23,386 nt of DNA, taken from an uncultured Eubacteriales bacterium. Lineage in GTDB: Bacteria > Bacillota > Clostridia > Oscillospirales > CAG-272. A model generated the notes under the pieces. That model was not told where the DNA came from. It worked only from the letters and a program-made list of their open reading frames with translations, and did not search any database. Shown piece after piece: positions 22,543 to 23,386 of the stretch. The translations under genes were made by a program, and so were the position numbers. Every line of letters begins with the position of its first letter. Position 1 is the first letter of the stretch. The stretch spans positions 1-23,386 of the forward strand of contig URHI01000015.1 of assembly GCA_900547565.1 (NCBI GenBank). The letters run 5' to 3'.

Positions 22543-23349
22543 ATGGAAAACAAAATCAGAGTAACCATATGGAACGAGTTCCGTCACGAAAAGACCGATG
22601 AGAAGGCACGCGAGCTGTACCCCAACGGCCTGCATGCCACTATCGGTGAGTTCCTGACCAAAGACCCTGAAATTGAGGTGACGCTCGCTGCGCTTGACGA
22701 TCCCGATCAGGGGCTGCCGCCCGAAGTCCTGAACAACACCGATGTGCTGATCTGGTGGGGGCATATGGCTCATGGCGAAGTCAATGACGAGCTGGTGACA
22801 CGTATACAGCGCCGCGTTCTGCTGGGCCACATGAGCTTTATTGCGCTTCACTCGGCTCATCACTCCAAGCCGTTCCGTGCTATCGTCGGTACGACCGGCA
22901 ACCTGACGGGGGGACGCAAGGAGCGTGAAATACTGGGGAATTTCCTTCCCAATCACCCAATTGCCGAGGGTATTCCGCAGAGCTTTTTTATTGAGAGCGA
23001 GGAGCTGTACGCCGAGCCGTTCTTTGTTCCCCAGCCGACCGAGCTGATTTTCGGTGCATGGTATGAGGACGGATATATCTTCCGTGCCGGCATGACGTAT
23101 CTGCGCGATGCCGGAAAGGTGTTCTATTTCCAACCCGGTCACGAAACCTGCCCGTCGTTCCATAATCCGTATGTACAGCGCATTATCACCAATGCCGTAC
23201 ACTGGGCGCGTCCCATTCGTCCCGGTTATGAAATACACGATTTCTGCCCGCACCCAGTTAACAATTACGATGCGCTCGCAGAGCAGGGAAAGCTGAAGAA
23301 AAATATGTGCTACCCTGTGAAAACACAGCTTGGCATAGATGACAAATAA
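22543..23349 (+). CDS. ThuA-like protein (trehalose-utilisation family)
   Basis: A 268-residue protein of the ThuA family, which has a class I glutamine-amidotransferase-like fold. Recognisable parts are VTIWNEFRHEKTD (about 7-19), DVLIWWGHMAHGEV (near 67-80), FIALHSAHHSKPFR (near 100-113) and the C-terminal GKVFYFQPGHETCPSFHNPYV. ThuA is required with the Gfo/Idh dehydrogenase ThuB for trehalose and related disaccharide use through 3-keto sugars in rhizobia. AAGGAG lies six bases before ATG 22543. It is the third gene of the unit divergent from the operon that holds a Gfo/Idh oxidoreductase, which supports a shared keto-sugar pathway. The remaining 37 bases of the window hold no visible feature. 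Confidence 0.9.
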   Translation: MENKIRVTIWNEFRHEKTDEKARELYPNGLHATIGEFLTKDPEIEVTLAALDDPDQGLPPEVLNNTDVLIWWGHMAHGEVNDELVTRIQRRVLLGHMSFIALHSAHHSKPFRAIVGTTGNLTGGRKEREILGNFLPNHPIAEGIPQSFFIESEELYAEPFFVPQPTELIFGAWYEDGYIFRAGMTYLRDAGKVFYFQPGHETCPSFHNPYVQRIITNAVHWARPIRPGYEIHDFCPHPVNNYDALAEQGKLKKNMCYPVKTQLGIDDK

Positions 23350-23386
23350 AAACACAGCCGCTTTCCCCCCTGACCTTACGGAAATC

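Noticed and set aside
22525..23355. 276-codon minus-strand frame
   Set aside because: Long, but exactly antisense to the ThuA-like gene, which has a clear ribosome binding site and family motifs.

Overview
The window looks like a chromosomal segment of a moderately GC-balanced member of the Bacillota, most likely a Clostridia-type anaerobe. This is inferred from consensus sigma-A-like promoters, strong GGAGG-type ribosome binding sites, a WalRK-like regulator/kinase/HtrA arrangement, an ECF sigma factor of the clostridial type with a membrane anti-sigma partner, and MarR-controlled ABC exporters. No rRNA, tRNA, CRISPR array, insertion sequence, phage gene or integrase was seen. No species assignment is possible from the sequence alone.

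Layout. (1) 204-4343, minus strand: a MarR regulator followed by two overlapping ABC exporter half-transporters. The ATP-site motifs show a heterodimeric exporter with one degenerate site. A perfect TTGACA-16-TATAAT promoter with a palindrome at the predicted start site heads the unit. (2) 4434-7875, minus strand: a housekeeping unit ychF-trmB-nitroreductase-truB, with two one-base stop/start overlaps (TGATG), ending in a strong hairpin terminator. (3) 7902-13275, plus strand: a five-gene unit of response regulator, sensor kinase, HtrA-type membrane serine protease with an 8-residue repeat tract, and two tandem MgtC/SapB membrane proteins. It runs from a promoter divergent from ychF to a perfect 16-bp-arm terminator and suggests an envelope or divalent-cation stress module. 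(4) 13314-14715, plus strand: a GlpT-like MFS transporter with its own promoter and a palindrome over the -10. (5) 14896-16339, minus strand: an ECF sigma factor and its anti-sigma factor. The anti-sigma factor is split into two overlapping frames and is best explained as one protein with a frameshift. (6) 16483-20933, minus strand: a TIM-barrel isomerase, an M32 carboxypeptidase, a second TIM-barrel isomerase and a Gfo/Idh/MocA oxidoreductase, ending in a terminator. (7) 20973-23349, plus strand, divergent from region 6: a PHP-domain phosphoesterase, a PhnP-like metallo-beta-lactamase-fold hydrolase and a ThuA-like protein.

Regions 6 and 7 share one intergenic region with back-to-back promoters. 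Together they hold a sugar dehydrogenase, two isomerase-type TIM barrels and ThuA, the family set known from 3-keto-sugar (3-ketoglycoside) metabolism. The idea that this is an uncharacterised glycoside oxidation/cleavage locus is inference. It is the best candidate for a new system in the window.
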